A stretch of DNA of 6,036 nucleotides from assembly GCA_035304285.1 (NCBI GenBank), contig DATGQI010000224.1, positions 1 through 6,036 on the forward strand, in the 5' to 3' direction. The notes beneath the pieces were generated by a model. The model ran no database searches, was not told the origin of the DNA, and was given only the letters and a program-made list of their open reading frames with translations. The DNA is from IDS-8 sp035304285. GTDB lineage: Bacteria; Pseudomonadota; Gammaproteobacteria; Steroidobacterales; Woeseiaceae. Positions 4,608 to 6,036 of the stretch are shown piece by piece. Position 1 is the stretch's first letter. Each line of letters starts with the position of its first letter. The position numbers and the translations under genes were made by a program.

Positions 4608-6036
4608 TTACGCCGATTTTCGCGGCTGCAGCCACTTCGGAAGCAGCGAATAAGGGTCGATCTCGACCGCCGGGTCAAATGGGATTCGGCGTTCCCGCAG
4701 CCGCTCCTTAAGTTCGCCGCTTTGCATCGCGTCGAAGACCTCGGTACAGCCGCCGATGTGCTCGCCGCCCACGAAAATCTGGGGGATCGTGCTGACGCCC
4801 AGCCTCGCCGACAGCACCGCGCGGAGCTTCCCGCCGCGGTCTCCTTCCTGGTACTCAACCGAGTCCAGGTCGACACTTCGGTAGTCCACCCCAAGCTTGC
4901 CGAAGAGCTTGCGCACGGACCAGCAGAATTCGCACCATTCCAGGGCGAACAGGACCACCTGCTCCCGAGCCAGGATATCGTCAACGAAGCGCACCGCCTC
5001 GGAATCGAGTTCTTGCGGCGCCGGCGCCGGTGCAGGCGCCGCTGCTGCGGCGGGAACGTCGAAGCGACAGGATGGAGTGGAGCGCGAAACCGCGAGTTCT
5101 TCCTCCGTCATGTCCACTCCTATGTCATCGAACAACGGCGTCGACAGGTAACGTTCTCCCGTATCGGGCAACATGCACACAATGTTCGCACCGGCAGGTG
5201 CACGCCTCGCCACTTCCAGCGCCGCTGCCAGCGTCGCTCCGCTCGAGGTGCCGACGAATATGCCTTCCCGACGCGCAAGCTCGCGCGACAGCCGCAGTGC
5301 ATCATCGCCGGACACCGGCAGGACTTCGTCGAAAAGATCGTTGGCTGCCGCTTCTTCCGTCAACCGGGGTATGAAATCCGGACCCCAGCCCTGCATCAGG
5401 TGCGGGCGGAAGTTCGGATGACTGCCTGAGGCTTCGCCATCGGCGCCGCGCGGTTGCGGTATACCGCTGCCGAGCAGCTGGGAGTTGTCCGGCTCCCCGA
5501 CGATGATTCGCGTCCCCGGGCTTTCCTTTCGCAGCACGCGCGAGACGCCAAGCAGCGTGCCCCCTGTGCCGAAACCGGTTACGAAGTAGTGCAGCGATTC
5601 ATCGCAAAAGTCGTCGAGAATTTCCCGCGCCGTCGTACGCATGTGAGCGGCCGCGTTCGCCTGGTTCTCGAACTGCCTGCACAGGAACCAGCCGTGCGTC
5701 TCTGAAAGTTCGACGGCCTTCTTCAGCATACCGGAGCCCTTCTCGGCCGCCGGCGTCAGCACCACCTTTGCGCCGAGGAAGCGCAGCATTTTGCGTCGCT
5801 CGATGCTGAAGCTTTCCGCCATCGTCACCACCAGCGGATAGCCCTTTTGCGCGCAGACCATGGCGAGGCCGATACCGGTGTTGCCGCTGGTTGCTTCTAT
5901 TACCGTCTGGCCGGGTTTCAGCTCACCGCTTTTTTCCGCCTCCTCGATCATTTCCCGGGCCATGCGGTCCTTCACGGATCCCATCGGGTTGAACGATTCC
6001 AACTTCACGAAGAGGTTAACGTCCGGCGGTGCGAGC
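4608..6036 (-). CDS. PLP-dependent cysteine synthase-like enzyme fused to a C-terminal glutaredoxin (N-terminus outside window)
   Basis: The minus-strand frame is open to the window edge. A GTG at 6008 is only an internal Val: the upstream codons read LAPPDVNLF and join onto VKLESFNPMGSVKDR, a normal synthase N-terminal stretch, so roughly 15-30 residues are missing. Numbering from 6008, the Schiff-base lysine is K13 in SVKDR. The substrate loop TSGNTG is at 40-45, the PLP phosphate loop is in GFGTGGT (145-151), GTSSGA (253-258) carries the Ser facing the pyridine nitrogen, and PDTGERYLST is at 281-290. All identify the CysK/CBS family, which makes cysteine or analogues by beta-replacement on O-acetylserine or serine. 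A segment with HLMQGWGPDFIP (203-214) replaces the usual HKIQGIGAGFIP. An Ala/Pro linker (319-332) leads to a glutaredoxin domain (about 338-440) with C359-E-F-C362, the cis-Pro motif TIP (407-409) and GGCTE (419-423). A tail ending PYSLLPKWLQPRKSA follows. The gene appears to head the operon. A glutathione-linked or disulfide-reducing partner for the synthase is inferred. Confidence 0.93.
   Translation of the reverse strand, partial: LAPPDVNLFVKLESFNPMGSVKDRMAREMIEEAEKSGELKPGQTVIEATSGNTGIGLAMVCAQKGYPLVVTMAESFSIERRKMLRFLGAKVVLTPAAEKGSGMLKKAVELSETHGWFLCRQFENQANAAAHMRTTAREILDDFCDESLHYFVTGFGTGGTLLGVSRVLRKESPGTRIIVGEPDNSQLLGSGIPQPRGADGEASGSHPNFRPHLMQGWGPDFIPRLTEEAAANDLFDEVLPVSGDDALRLSRELARREGIFVGTSSGATLAAALEVARRAPAGANIVCMLPDTGERYLSTPLFDDIGVDMTEEELAVSRSTPSCRFDVPAAAAAPAPAPAPQELDSEAVRFVDDILAREQVVLFALEWCEFCWSVRKLFGKLGVDYRSVDLDSVEYQEGDRGGKLRAVLSARLGVSTIPQIFVGGEHIGGCTEVFDAMQSGELKERLRERRIPFDPAVEIDPYSLLPKWLQPRKSA

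Noticed and set aside
3402..5429. A very long plus-strand open frame (675 codons) opposite the oxygenase and synthase-glutaredoxin genes
   Set aside because: The minus strand here encodes two proteins with complete catalytic motifs. The plus-strand translation is rich in Arg, Leu, Val and His, has no recognisable domain and runs across the intergenic gap; it is the usual antisense shadow in high-GC coding DNA.
6006..6008. GTG as the start of the synthase-glutaredoxin gene
   Set aside because: The upstream in-frame codons (LAPPDVNLF) continue the expected synthase N-terminal sequence before KLESFNPMGSVKDR, so the GTG is an internal valine and the gene runs off the window.

Overview
The window is a dense, high-GC bacterial segment (roughly 60% GC by eye). 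Its layout and protein families suggest a proteobacterium, most likely a gammaproteobacterium; that placement is an inference from general resemblance, not a search. There are six protein-coding genes in two blocks that converge on a GC-rich inverted repeat. I see no tRNA, rRNA, CRISPR, transposase or phage gene.

Plus-strand block (1-2886): the 3' part of a MacA/HlyD-type periplasmic adaptor gene, then after 8 bases a MacB/FtsX-type ABC transporter permease, then after 46 bases a small SAM-dependent O-methyltransferase of the caffeoyl-CoA O-methyltransferase family. Adaptor and permease should form part of a tripartite export pump. The permease has no ATPase domain, and no ATPase gene lies downstream within the window, so that subunit must be encoded upstream or elsewhere.

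Convergence zone (2887-2993): a near-perfect 19/20-base inverted repeat whose arms are themselves short palindromes, giving a REP-like or cruciform-like structure between the two converging transcripts.

Minus-strand block (6036 down to 2994): a tight three-gene operon with 15-base gaps at both junctions. Its first gene, cut by the window end, encodes a PLP-dependent cysteine synthase-like enzyme fused through an Ala/Pro-rich linker to a C-terminal glutaredoxin with a CEFC active site. Next come an isopenicillin-N-synthase-type 2-oxoglutarate/Fe(II) oxygenase and a carboxymuconolactone decarboxylase/AhpD-like protein that keeps only one of the two usual active-site cysteines.

The minus-strand operon combines beta-substitution on an amino acid (thiol or sulfur chemistry), a dithiol reductant, an Fe(II) oxygenase and a peroxidase-like fold. 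This fits either a sulfur/redox stress module or a small biosynthetic set for a sulfur-containing or modified amino acid. The O-methyltransferase and the pump face it across the terminator-like repeat and may be unrelated. The fused synthase-glutaredoxin and its operon are the most interesting parts of the window.
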